From assembly GCA_019637695.1 (NCBI GenBank), contig JAHBVG010000036.1:1-56897 (forward strand): a stretch of DNA of 56,897 nucleotides, in the 5' to 3' direction. This DNA comes from Caldilineaceae bacterium. Lineage in GTDB: Bacteria > Chloroflexota > Anaerolineae > Caldilineales > Caldilineaceae. How positions within the stretch are numbered: the stretch's first letter is position 1; every line of letters starts with the position of its first letter. A program made the translations under genes and the position numbers. The notes under the pieces are model-generated. The model did no database searches. It was given only the letters and a program-made list of their open reading frames with translations, and was not told where the DNA came from. Of the stretch, positions 25,749-35,300 are shown one piece after another.

Positions 25749-26525
25749 TTAAGTTAGAAGGGTGTCCGCCGATCTATCGCTTTCTGCAAGATTGTTACGA
25801 ACCAATGTTTCGTAATCCTGCCGCCAGCAGGGGTGCAATTCGATCCGCCCCTGGTCAAGCTGCCCTTGCTCCAGTTGTCTGTAGGCATACGCGGCAGACT
25901 CTTCTTCGCCGGAGGCCTCTCCCCACCCGCTCAGATGATAGGAAGCCGTTCCCCTCCAACGATAGATATAGTAGATCTGCTGCGGGGGCAGCTCGGCCCG
26001 TTCATAGCGATGGGACGCCACCCGCAACAGCGCGCGCTCGAAATCAGCATCCTGGCCGTTGCCGCGGGCCGGGTAGCCGCCGATCAGATCGAAAAGCGAG
26101 CGGGGATAGCAACTTGCGGCGTGGAATGTATTGTATGCCGGTCCACTCAACCCGCCGTCGTTCCAGTACCAGGCCTGGGACGCGTTGAAGAGATGGTCGG
26201 TCACCCGCTGGGCTGAGAGAGAGAGGCGGTGGGGCAGAACGATGTCGTCGTCATCCCACAGGCAGATCAGGTCATATTTTGCCAGCCCCACACCGGCATT
26301 CATCTTTTCGCCCACCGTACGAAAGCGGTAGGGCAAGTTGATCACCTGCACTTCGGGATGCTCATAATGCAGGCTCTGGGGCGCAAAATCGTTGAGGACG
26401 ATCAGCTCCTTCGGCCCGGTATAGTCCTGGCGCAAAAACGAGTGAATGGCCTCCTCCAATAGCTGGGGGCGGGCGTAGGTCATACAGATACAACTGATGC
26501 CGGGCAGTTTGTCGGCAGTCGTCAT
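25749..26525 (-). CDS. GT2-family glycosyltransferase (short form)
   Basis: A 258-residue GT-A enzyme. It has the nucleotide-sugar entry ISCICMTYARPQLLEEAIHSFLRQDY, the VLNDFAP strand and the metal-binding LWDDDDI (DxD), then a shared module AWYWNDGGLSGPAYNTFHAASCYPRSLF...IYYIYRWRGTASYHLS. The same module recurs in the two genes upstream, so the three arose by duplication. It has no membrane helix and is cytoplasmic. The start at 26525 is inside the conserved domain boundary; a longer frame would overlap the upstream gene by 119 bp and is rejected. Donor and acceptor are unknown. Context suggests glycosylation of a peptide or cell-surface polymer. Confidence 0.82.
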   Translation of the reverse strand: MTTADKLPGISCICMTYARPQLLEEAIHSFLRQDYTGPKELIVLNDFAPQSLHYEHPEVQVINLPYRFRTVGEKMNAGVGLAKYDLICLWDDDDIVLPHRLSLSAQRVTDHLFNASQAWYWNDGGLSGPAYNTFHAASCYPRSLFDLIGGYPARGNGQDADFERALLRVASHRYERAELPPQQIYYIYRWRGTASYHLSGWGEASGEEESAAYAYRQLEQGQLDQGRIELHPCWRQDYETLVRNNLAESDRSADTLLT

Positions 26526-26553
26526 GGTTGTGTATTCCGTGTCCTTATCGTCC

Positions 26554-28947
26554 CTAGACGTGGCAGGTATCGGCGAAACGCTCGAAGTACCAGTCGTCGT
26601 CCCGCGTCCGGAGGGCGTGCAATTCCCGGCGACGCTGCCAGCCCGGGCCGGTGAGGGCCAGGGCCGGACCAAATTCCTTCTTCGCTTTCAACGCGTCGAA
26701 GACCCTCCCCAGCCGCGCTTCGCTCAGGTGTAGAATGGCGGTGCGCAGGACGTTGTGGACAACCGCGTTGACATCCACGCTGTAGGGCGCCTTGTTGCGG
26801 AAATAGTGCAACACCTTCACCGCCGGCGCGGCCCACACTTCGTAGCCCAGCAGCCAATAGCGCAGACAGATCTCCAGATCCTCGGAACCCCAGTCGGGCA
26901 TCTCCCCGTCAAAGCTGCCCGCCTTTTCCAGCACGTCCCGACGCATGGCCATGAAACCGCCGCCCAGGGTCGGCGTCTGCACCGGATCCGGCCCTCGGAA
27001 GGGCAGCCATTCGGTGCGCAGGGTCGGCTCCGCAATGCGCTGGCCCACGGACGGCGGCAGATCTGGTTCGCCCATCACGCCGATGCCAGGACCGACGACA
27101 CCCACAGACGGGTTGTCCAGCAGATCGGCGATGGGCTGCCACCAGCGTTCGGGGATGTCCATATGGGCGTCGGAAAAGACGACGATCCGGGCGCTCGCTT
27201 CCTGCAAGCCCCGGTTGCGCGCGCCCGACACCCCCAACGGCCTGCCAGCGCGGATCAGTTTGACGTGCGCTGGTCGCTCCCTGTCCAGAAAGTCGCTGCT
27301 GCCGTCTATGCTGCCATTGTCCACGACGACGATCTCGCTGGGCTGGGGAAGCGTATCTGCAAACTGCTCCACCGTGCGCTTGAGCAACACCGAATCGTTG
27401 AGCGTGGGCAGGATGACGCTGATCTTCGGCCCACGGCCGTTGCCCAGGATTTTCTCGATTCTGGCCGGGGCCAGAGGGGGCTGGGGCGGTTCGATAGGAA
27501 AGAAGGGCGGCGGGAAAGGGCGGGGCGGCGGTTTGCGCGCCGCTTCCGGTTGCGCTGCCTGGCCGGTTGACAGAAAGGTAGCCACCAGTTCCCGGTAATC
27601 GGCCTTCCACCCTGGCTGCAACCGGACAGCGCCCTGGGGAATGTTGCCATAGGTGTGCTGGCGGTCAATGTGTGTGACCACTTTCTGTACGGTTTGCAAC
27701 GTGCTCAGATGATAGGATCCCGTGCCGCTCCAGCGATAGATATAGTAGATATCCTGGGCCGGTACGTCCGAAGCCAGTTCTACGCCCGGACGCAAGGCCT
27801 GGATGCGCTGCTCAAAATCCCGATCACAGCCCAAATCCGTGTGGGGATAGCCCTGGACCTGATGGAACAACTCCCGGCTCCAGCAACTGCCCCCGTGAAA
27901 GGTATTGGATTCCGGGCCGCTCAGGACGCCGTCGTTCCAGAACCAGGCTCGCCTGGCCTTAAAGAAGCCAATCGCCGGGTCGAAACGCTCTACACTGTAG
28001 CGCAGGCGATGGGGCAGATAGATATCGTCGTCGTGCCAGACAAAGAGCAGGTCGTGGGAGGCCAGACCCACGGCGGCTTTGTACTTTTCGCCCACGGAAT
28101 GGAAGGGGCGGGGGAAATTCACCATCCTCACCTCCGGGTGATCGAATTCCAGCGTTTGGCCGGGATAGTCGTTGATAATCACCAGCTCCTTCTGGCCCGG
28201 ATAGTCCTGCAACAGGAAGGAGTGGATGGCCTCTTCCAGCAGATCGACGCGGGCGTAGGTGGGACAGAGGCAGCTTACCGGCGGGTAGGTTTCCAGCAGG
28301 GGTACATCCAGCGCTGTCAGCTCCGCGTAGATCGCCTGCAACTCCCCATCGGAGATGGAGAGATCGGCCTTCTCTGGGAGGGGGGCTGAGGCCGTCTTCG
28401 GCGCAGGCGCACCGATGACCACTTCTATCGGCGTATTCTGGGGCAGGAGCAGACCGTAGGGTTCTTTTTGTTCAAAGCGCAAAGGCTGGTTGGCGGCTGT
28501 CAACTGCCAGTGAAAGAGCAGCGACTCACCATTCTCTTCCCGGCGTAGCTGCTGCTCCAATACCTGGGCAACGCTTTTGGGACGGTTGACCGGGCCGCGC
28601 AGCCAGAGCCAGCCATCCGAAGGCGGCTGGGCCAGATAGCCGGTATGAATGGAGAGAATGCCCTGTCCGTGCTCGCTGACGACAAAAGGCCAGGGTATTT
28701 TCCCCTCCCCGTCCAGGCGGATGGTGATATCCTGTGCCCGGTCTCCGCCGTTCCAGACAGCCTCAAAGCCTAGCGGTGCCAGAAATTCCCAGCCCAGCGC
28801 TGTCTCCGACGGGTCGGCCAATTGCCGCCCAGTCGGAAGGAGCTGATCCGCGCAGACAGGCCGATACGAAGCGGCGAGCGCAAACAGGGGTGTCAATTGA
28901 ATCGTCATTGGGCGAGAAATTCCCTTCGTTGCAGGCGGCGGATTCAT
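26554..28947 (-). CDS. Two-domain GT2 glycosyltransferase with DUF6065-like N-terminus
   Basis: A 797-residue multidomain enzyme. Residues 1-190 resemble DUF6065 (GWEFLAPLGFEAVWNGG, SIHTGYLAQPPSDGWLWLRGPVN). Residues 225-470 are the GT2 module shared with the neighbours (CLCPTYARVDLLEEAIHSF, VWHDDDIYLPHR). After a Pro-rich linker (about 475-510), residues 520-760 form a second, different GT2 domain (ISVILPTLNDSVLLKRTVEQF, SDAHMDIP, GGGFMAMRRDVLEKAG, DWGSEDLEICLR). It resembles polypeptide GalNAc-transferase-like or lipopolysaccharide GTs, so two sugars could be added in turn. The start overlaps the upstream LicD-GT stop by 4 bp (ATGA). Confidence 0.82.
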   Translation of the reverse strand: MNPPPATKGISRPMTIQLTPLFALAASYRPVCADQLLPTGRQLADPSETALGWEFLAPLGFEAVWNGGDRAQDITIRLDGEGKIPWPFVVSEHGQGILSIHTGYLAQPPSDGWLWLRGPVNRPKSVAQVLEQQLRREENGESLLFHWQLTAANQPLRFEQKEPYGLLLPQNTPIEVVIGAPAPKTASAPLPEKADLSISDGELQAIYAELTALDVPLLETYPPVSCLCPTYARVDLLEEAIHSFLLQDYPGQKELVIINDYPGQTLEFDHPEVRMVNFPRPFHSVGEKYKAAVGLASHDLLFVWHDDDIYLPHRLRYSVERFDPAIGFFKARRAWFWNDGVLSGPESNTFHGGSCWSRELFHQVQGYPHTDLGCDRDFEQRIQALRPGVELASDVPAQDIYYIYRWSGTGSYHLSTLQTVQKVVTHIDRQHTYGNIPQGAVRLQPGWKADYRELVATFLSTGQAAQPEAARKPPPRPFPPPFFPIEPPQPPLAPARIEKILGNGRGPKISVILPTLNDSVLLKRTVEQFADTLPQPSEIVVVDNGSIDGSSDFLDRERPAHVKLIRAGRPLGVSGARNRGLQEASARIVVFSDAHMDIPERWWQPIADLLDNPSVGVVGPGIGVMGEPDLPPSVGQRIAEPTLRTEWLPFRGPDPVQTPTLGGGFMAMRRDVLEKAGSFDGEMPDWGSEDLEICLRYWLLGYEVWAAPAVKVLHYFRNKAPYSVDVNAVVHNVLRTAILHLSEARLGRVFDALKAKKEFGPALALTGPGWQRRRELHALRTRDDDWYFERFADTCHV

Positions 28948-31136
28948 CCGATGCTGCCATTGCGCACTAGATCACGATAGTCCACCCGCCAGCCAGGCTG
29001 CAGCGCGATCCGTCCCTGGGGGGCACGCCCACACTGCACCATCCGTTCTGTATGGCTGGCGACCGCTAATCTGGTTTGCAGTGCGGATAAATGGTAGGCG
29101 CCGGTTCCAGTCCAGCGGTAGATGTAGAAGATCTCTTCGGTTTCGATGGGCGCAGCCAGGGCGCCACGGCCCTCCCCTTGTGCGGCGATGCGCTGCTCAA
29201 ACTCTGCATCGTAGCCAAGATCCTGGTGGGGATAGCCGCCTGCTTTGTGATACAGGCTGCGGCTCCAACAGCTATTGCCGTGCAGGACATTGGAAACCGG
29301 GCCGCTCAACGCGCCGTCGTTCCAGAACCAGGCCCGCCCCGGCTTGAAGAAGCCCACCGCCGGGTCGAAGCGCTCCACACAATAGCGCAGACGATGGGGC
29401 AGGTAGATGTCGTCGTCGTGCCAGACGAAGAGCAGATCGTAGGCGGCCAGTTCCACGGCTGCGGCATACTTTTCGCCTATTGAGGAGAACTGCCCGGCCC
29501 GGTTCACGATGCAGACTTCGGGATGCTCGAATTCCAGGGTTTGTTCCCCGTAGTCGTTGAGGACGATCATCTCTTTGCGGCCCGGATAGTCTTGCAGCAA
29601 AAAAGAAAAGATGGCTTCGTTGAGCAGATGGGTGCGGGCATACGTGGGGCAAATACAGCTCACAGGCGGATAGCTGTCGTCCACAGGGCGGGTCTGGCTG
29701 TGCAGCCAGGTCAAGGCCAGAGGCTCGCCCTCGCTCCGCCAGATGCGGGTTCCCACCCAGTAATACTGCTCCACAATGCTTTTTTCCTGGGTGAAGGACC
29801 AGCGGGGATCCGGCACGCGCCAGTCGCCGTAGATGGCAGTCAGGATTTTGTCGTGATCAGCGGGTTTCAGCCAGGTGCGGTCAAGGAAGGTCATGGGGGA
29901 GAGATCATGTCTGGGAATTCGGCAGGCGTATTCAACTCCGCTACGGTAGAGCCAGTAACAGAACGCATCGCCCTCTTCCGCCATCTCAAAAAACTCGAAG
30001 CTGGCCCCATCTTTGCGGAAGACATACTCGGTGGCCGCGCCGGCGTTGTTGGTCCAGCGCAGGGTGGGAACGAATCCGACCTCTGTCAAAGCTGGGATTG
30101 CAGCCAGGAAATGCGCCCGGTCCCGGCGCAGAAAAGCGAAATCCGCGTCGTTGGCGTCGTGGGAGAGGATTCGGCCCTCCCTCGCCCAGCCGATGAGCAG
30201 GCCGCCCCACACCCAATAGCGTTCGGCCAGGGGCGTCCCGGCCAGGGTATCGTGAAGAAGCTGCAAATTGCGTCGAAAGCCCGCGGCCTGGGCAGATTCC
30301 TCTTTGCTCCTCTGCGCCGGTTCATGATCCATTGCGCGAGTGGGGGAAGGGTTCTGTCCTTTGCCCTTGCGTTCCTCCCAGCGCAGACTGGCGGGGTGGT
30401 TGCTGGGCGTGAAAGCGTCGGCTTCGCCGGAGCGGGGACGACGATCCGCTTCCGGCGGCAACTGCATATAATCGCCGTAGTGAAAACGCAGATGCCCTGC
30501 GTAGTCCCGGGGCGCAGGCAGTTGCATCCCCTCAAAAGGCAGATAAACCAGAGGGAAAATCTGCTCGTTGGAGAGCTGGTGATAGCCGCCGTGACCAAAG
30601 AGGCTCGATTTCTCGGTGCGCTGCTGCTGGGCGCGCAGGTTCATCAGATCGGCCATCAGTTTGGTCGGTTGCAGATCATAGCTCCAAATGTCTACCATCA
30701 ACCCGCAATGACCGGGGTGCGCTGCCTGGTATCTGCGCTCCCAGGCGACGTAGCAGCTATAGCGATCCCGCAGCTTGAAAATATGGGTCAGCCCGCAACC
30801 CGGGTCGCTCTCCGGCGTCTGTAAGAACATATCGGCGGGCAGATCGGGCGCGGCCGCCTGGACAAAGCGGGAACGGTCTGCGCGCCGCATCGAGACATCC
30901 ACATCACAATCCCAGGGGATAAAGCCTTGATGCCGCACCGCGCCCAGCAGCGTGCCGTCGCTGATCCAATAGGGGATGGCGTGGCGGCGGCAGAGATAGT
31001 CGAAAATTCTGAGCATCCGGATCATCACCAATTGACACTGACGCAGAGGCGTCTCCCCCGTCTCCCGCAGATCGGGGAAATGGGTGCGGTAAAAATCTTC
31101 GTCTGGGGTTACATCTATAGGCGGTGATGAAGTCAT
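28944..31136 (-). CDS. LicD-family phosphotransferase fused to GT2
   Basis: A roughly 730-residue fusion. The N-terminal LicD domain (about 10-190) has LRIFDYLCRRHAIPYWISDGTLLGAVRHQGFIPWDCDVDVSMR, where the D-x-D after IPW is the nucleotidyltransferase metal site. A second LicD/fukutin-like domain (about 280-440) has WVWGGLLIGWAREGRILSHDANDADFAF. The C-terminus (about 475-730) is the GT2 module shared by the two following genes (VWHDDDIYLPHR, YIYRWTGTGAYHLS). LicD proteins move phosphocholine or phospho-sugars onto glycans, and the upstream LicC-like gene would supply an activated donor. GTG at 31166 is an alternative start. A 4-bp overlap couples it to the next gene. Confidence 0.8.
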   Translation of the reverse strand: MTSSPPIDVTPDEDFYRTHFPDLRETGETPLRQCQLVMIRMLRIFDYLCRRHAIPYWISDGTLLGAVRHQGFIPWDCDVDVSMRRADRSRFVQAAAPDLPADMFLQTPESDPGCGLTHIFKLRDRYSCYVAWERRYQAAHPGHCGLMVDIWSYDLQPTKLMADLMNLRAQQQRTEKSSLFGHGGYHQLSNEQIFPLVYLPFEGMQLPAPRDYAGHLRFHYGDYMQLPPEADRRPRSGEADAFTPSNHPASLRWEERKGKGQNPSPTRAMDHEPAQRSKEESAQAAGFRRNLQLLHDTLAGTPLAERYWVWGGLLIGWAREGRILSHDANDADFAFLRRDRAHFLAAIPALTEVGFVPTLRWTNNAGAATEYVFRKDGASFEFFEMAEEGDAFCYWLYRSGVEYACRIPRHDLSPMTFLDRTWLKPADHDKILTAIYGDWRVPDPRWSFTQEKSIVEQYYWVGTRIWRSEGEPLALTWLHSQTRPVDDSYPPVSCICPTYARTHLLNEAIFSFLLQDYPGRKEMIVLNDYGEQTLEFEHPEVCIVNRAGQFSSIGEKYAAAVELAAYDLLFVWHDDDIYLPHRLRYCVERFDPAVGFFKPGRAWFWNDGALSGPVSNVLHGNSCWSRSLYHKAGGYPHQDLGYDAEFEQRIAAQGEGRGALAAPIETEEIFYIYRWTGTGAYHLSALQTRLAVASHTERMVQCGRAPQGRIALQPGWRVDYRDLVRNGSIG

Positions 31137-31179
31137 ACCACTGAATTTCCAAGCCCGATTGGGCACAATCAGCCATGAA

Positions 31180-31250
31180 ACTGGGGCAGGTGGCAGGTGA
31201 CATTGGGTGGCAAGTAGTAATTCGCAACTCGCTATTCCCTATTTTCACGT
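31180..31250. repeat. Heptad tract between LicC-like and LicD genes
   Basis: GGCAGGT, GACATTG, GGTGGCA, AGTAGTA, ATTCGCA, ACTCGCT, ATTCCC-type units fill the gap and overlap the LicC-like 3' end. They belong to the same GCAAGTGGCAGGT/CGCAACTCGC families seen at 13598-13668. Confidence 0.55.
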
Positions 31251-32035
31251 CCGTGATTGATGGCAAGCTCTTTGGCGCGAATCTGCGGCCAGATCTCCTC
31301 CCGCACACGGCGCAACTGGGCCGCGTCGTCAATCTCGCACCAGAGCAGATCGTCCATTTTCACCAGCGGAACCGCGACCCGATGGGCCACGCTTTGCAGA
31401 CAGGGTTCGTAGCCCCACTGCAAGCTACGCTGAAAATGGGTTTCAGCGGAAGCGCGCATGGCCGCCCACAACTCCGCCGAAATTTTGGTGATGCCCACCC
31501 ACTCGCCCGCCACATTGGAGAGCGCCGACCGCTCTTTCGAGAAACGCCGAAAAGTAAAATCGTCAGTTGCCTCCACAAAGTACTCGTCCCCATTGTGGGT
31601 AAAACCGGAGATCAACAGCCCGGCTGGGCGTCTATCCTGCAACAGCGCTTCCAATGCCCGCTTCTCGTAGACCAGATCCCCGTCCAGAAGCAGGAAAGAG
31701 TCGGTGGGAACCATTTGGGTCAATAATTGCCGCGCGCAATAGAGGGAGGCCATACTGCCGGAATCGGCAAAGTCGGGATTGTAGACTGTCGCGATGGCCG
31801 GGTTGCCCGCAGCCAGCTTTTCGTACTCCTGGGCCTGGTAGCCAGTGACCAGAATGAGACGTTCGATGCCAAAACTTTGTAACAGGTGGATAGAACGTTC
31901 CACCGGCACACACCCTCCTAGCGACAGCAACCCCTTGGGCTTTCCCCCGTTGACACCGTTGAGACGGCTGCCCAGCCCGGCGGCGAGAATCACTGCGGTT
32001 GAGATGGTTGGTTGATTGGCTGATTGGCTGTCCAT
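31232..32035 (-). CDS. LicC-like nucleotidyltransferase
   Basis: Sugar- or choline-phosphate nucleotidyltransferase of the NTP_transferase family, about 267 residues. The N-terminal pyrophosphorylase signature AVILAAGLGSRLNG...GKPKGLLSLGG is complete. The metal-binding Asp is in FLLLDGDLVYEK, and the late CEIDDAAQLRRV matches LicC/phosphocholine cytidylyltransferases. It should make a CDP- or NDP-activated donor for the LicD fusion downstream. ATG 32035 has AGGAAGG five bases upstream and is preferred; 32065 is in frame. Its first codons (SANQPTIS) are written in a heptad-like GATTGGCT repeat. Confidence 0.82.
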   Translation of the reverse strand: MDSQSANQPTISTAVILAAGLGSRLNGVNGGKPKGLLSLGGCVPVERSIHLLQSFGIERLILVTGYQAQEYEKLAAGNPAIATVYNPDFADSGSMASLYCARQLLTQMVPTDSFLLLDGDLVYEKRALEALLQDRRPAGLLISGFTHNGDEYFVEATDDFTFRRFSKERSALSNVAGEWVGITKISAELWAAMRASAETHFQRSLQWGYEPCLQSVAHRVAVPLVKMDDLLWCEIDDAAQLRRVREEIWPQIRAKELAINHGRENRE

Positions 32036-32083
32036 CAACGCCTTCCTGATCGGTGTCATCGCCATCTGTGATCTGCTACCTCC

Positions 32084-32149
32084 CTACCCTGAGAAGACGC
32101 GCCCGATGCCCCACACCTCCACGACACCGGTGAAGTTGCTGTAGTTACC
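32084..32149 (-). pseudogene. Second orphan C-terminal tail relic
   Basis: Minus-strand translation gives NYSNFTGVVEVWGIGRVFSG and a stop. This aligns with the end of the 35520 protein (GSGFTGPVEVWGIGRIFLPSVAR). No ORF leads into it and it is cut off before the LPSV motif. It is the remnant of a lost secreted protein in the gap between the LicC-like gene and the BTAD regulator. Confidence 0.7.
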
Positions 32150-32260
32150 CGGCAAACAGCGTCGTCCGATAGATTTTTGCCGGACAAAAGATAAGGGTGT
32201 ACACTTTTGTTCTATATCTCCACAGAATATGCAATCGGTTGTGGACTGTCAACGACCCCT

Positions 32261-32289
32261 GTATGATGGCTGCGTGACGGGTGCGTGAC
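32261..32289 (+). promoter_or_regulatory. SARP-like operator upstream of BTAD regulator 1
   Basis: GTATGAT (32261-32267, degenerate), GCGTGAC (32272-32278) and GCGTGAC (32283-32289) repeat at exactly 11 bp, ending 41 bp before the regulator ATG and reading in the same direction. Autoregulation, and control of the divergent LicC-like gene, are likely. Confidence 0.65.
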
Positions 32290-32330
32290 GACTTTTTATT
32301 GGGTATCGCGCCTGGGTATGGACACGGCCT

Positions 32331-35300
32331 ATGTATCGTCTCTACCTCTTCGGTTTTTTCCACCTGACGGTTGATGAGCGCGCTTCTCTCCCTTTCCGTT
32401 CGGACAAAACCCGCGCGCTACTGGCCTATTTGGTTCTAGAAGGGCACTCTCAGCCCATTCACCGCCAGCAACTCATCCATCTCTTCTGGCCTGATTCCAC
32501 AGAGCGGGCCGCCCAGCAGAATCTGCGTTCCGCTCTCCACAACTTGCGCCAGATCTTCGCCCCCCACGCGTGGCTACAGGCGGATCGGCTGACGGTCTCC
32601 TTCCGAGCGTCTGTTACCGATTTCTGGTGTGACGCCTCAGCATTCATTCAACAAGCAGTGCAGATCGAGGAGATGTGGCGCAAGGGAGATGAGGGCGCGC
32701 TGGCGGATCCACTGCGTGATTGCCTCACCCTCTATCATGGGGATTTCCTCATGGATCTGGCGCTGTCTGAGTGTCCGGCCTTTGTCCTCTGGCGCGAAAA
32801 AACAGGGCGTTCGTTTCGCCGAACCTGGGACAACCTGCACCGAATCGAAAGCGATCTGCTCATCACCCCCCACAACCTGCCCCGCCAGACCACGCCTTTC
32901 TTTGGCCGGGAGAGCGAAATCGGCATGATCCGCAGCCGTCTGTTGCGCCCGGAATTTCCAATCATTTCCCTGGTGGGACCGGGCGGTGTAGGCAAAACCC
33001 GTCTGGCCGTGGCCGTGGCCGCCGAGTCTATGAAAGATTTTCCCGATGGCGTCTGGTTTGCGCCCCTGGAGCAAACACAACTGACCGACGATCAACAACC
33101 AGAGAAGGCCCAAGAGCAGATCGCCCTCGCGATTGGCCGGACGATCCGCCTGCCCTTTCACGACAACGCCAGCCCTACGGAACAACTTTGCAGCCATTTG
33201 CAGAACAAACGGGTGTTGTTGATTCTGGACAGTTTTGAGCATCTGATCCCCCAGGGCGGGGTAAATTTTGTGCTTACCCTCCTGCCATCTCTCTCCCAGG
33301 CTACGTTGCTTATCACGTCTCAACAACGGCTGGGCTTGCAGGCCGAATCCACTATCTGGCTGCAAGGGCTACCCGTGCCCCCACCGGCGAAGAACGATTT
33401 GACGGCTTCCGCCGCGATGTACAGCAGCGTTCAACTTTTCAGCGAGCGGGCCGAGCGGGTCTCCCCCCGTTTTGCGCTGACAGGGGAGAACGCCGAAGAT
33501 GTGGCCGACATCTGCCGCTCTGTAGATGGGCTGCCTTTGGGGGTTGAACTGGCGGCTGCCTTGGCCGAGGAACGCAGCCCCGGCCAGATCGCCTGGGCCA
33601 TTCGCCAGACCATTGACGCCCTGACAACGCGCATGCCCGATGTTGCCCCCCGACACCGGGCCTTGCGCGGGGTCTTCGACTATTCCTGGCGGCTGCTTCC
33701 CCCTCCTCTGGCCCGAATCTTCGCCCGTTGCGCCGTCATCCCCGGCAGCTTTGCCAGCGCCGATGCAGCCGTAGTGGCCCAGGCCGCGCCAGGGGAATTA
33801 GAGGCGCTGGTCGAGCGTTCCCTGTTGCGGGCCGACTCAGCGGGTCTCTATACAGTTCATCCTCAACTCCGCCGCTTCGCTGAGGCGAAATTGTACGAGG
33901 CGGGCGAGTGGGAAGAGACCCGCACCCGTTTCCTCCATCACTATCTGGGCAAAGTGGAGCAACCATCGGGCCTGTACTGGTACGGCATCCCCGATCACGC
34001 CCTGTCCCAACTCGCCCAAGAATGGCCCAACATTCGCGCGGCCTGGCTGGGGGCGGTCGAGGCGGGCCATCTCGATTTGTTGGATCGCACGATTCGAGGA
34101 TTAGGGTTTTTGCAAGAACGGCTGAATTTCTACCTGGAAGGGGTGGCGCTGATGGAAGAAACCCAGCGCCAGTTGGAGACCTTGGAAATAACAGATCAGC
34201 AGAAAGTCCCGGATCTGCTCTGGTCTCGCGTATATGGCTGGCGCGGTTTCTTCCTCACCCGCACAGGCAGACACGCCCAGGCCATTCCGCTGGCCGAAGA
34301 AGCCACCCGCCGGGCCGAGCAGGCCGGAGATAGTCTGGAAGTGGCTGGCAGTCTGGGCGTGAAGGCCATCGCACTGCGTCTGATGGGTAGACACAGAGAG
34401 GCTTACGCCATCTCCCAGGAAGCTCTGGCGATCAGCCGAAAAGCAGCCCTGCTCATGAACGAGATTCTGGCGCAGATCGATATGGGGCAGATCTGCTGGC
34501 AGATGGGCAACCTGAGCGAGGCCCAGACCCGTCTGGAGGAAGCAACTCAACTGACTCGCCAGGCCGGGATGCGGCTTCTGGAGGGGTCCGCCCAGATCGC
34601 CCTGGCGACTGTCTACACCCAACAGGGCCGCTACTACCGGGCCAAAGGGATTCTGGAGCCGATGGTGAATCTGGCCCGCCTGCTGGGGTATGTGGGGTTT
34701 GAGGGGGAGTGTCGGCTGCGCCTGATGAGCCTTCATCTGCATTTGGGCCGTTACGCCGAGGCAGAGCAGTGCTGCGCCCGTCTGCTGGAGATTGCGCAAG
34801 ATCTGGGGGCGCTCTCGCTCAGCGTCTACGGATTAGCCCTGCGAACCCGTCTGCTCTACGCCCAGGGCAAATGGGCAGAGGCCCGACAGGTGGGCAAAGA
34901 GGCTGTGGTCAGGGCTACAGAGGCTGGCGAACTCTACCCGCTGGCCTGCGCCACCCTATATTTGGGCCACGTCTACCAGGCCCTGGGGGATGTCAAAGCG
35001 GCGGAAGGCGTCTATCGGACGGGGGTGGAATTATGGCGTCAGCGGGGGGTGGTGGAAGGGACACTGGAGCCTCTGGCTGGGCTGGCCAGCCTGGCTGATC
35101 GGGCAGAGGAGACAGCCCAGGCCCGGGCCTTTGTGGAGCAGATTGTCGCGGCCCTGCCCGACGGTTATCTGTATCACCCGGCAATGAACGAGCCAATGGC
35201 CCTCTACCTCACCTGTTGCCGGATTCTGGCAGAGGAACAACCGGAACAGGCGGCTCGTCTGCGCACCATCGCCCTGACCCGATTGCAAGAGGAGGCAGCA

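Noticed and set aside
26526..26672. A longer start for the short GT2 gene
   Set aside because: It would overlap the upstream GT gene by 119 bp with a low-complexity N-terminus. ATG 26525 gives the normal GT2 opening.
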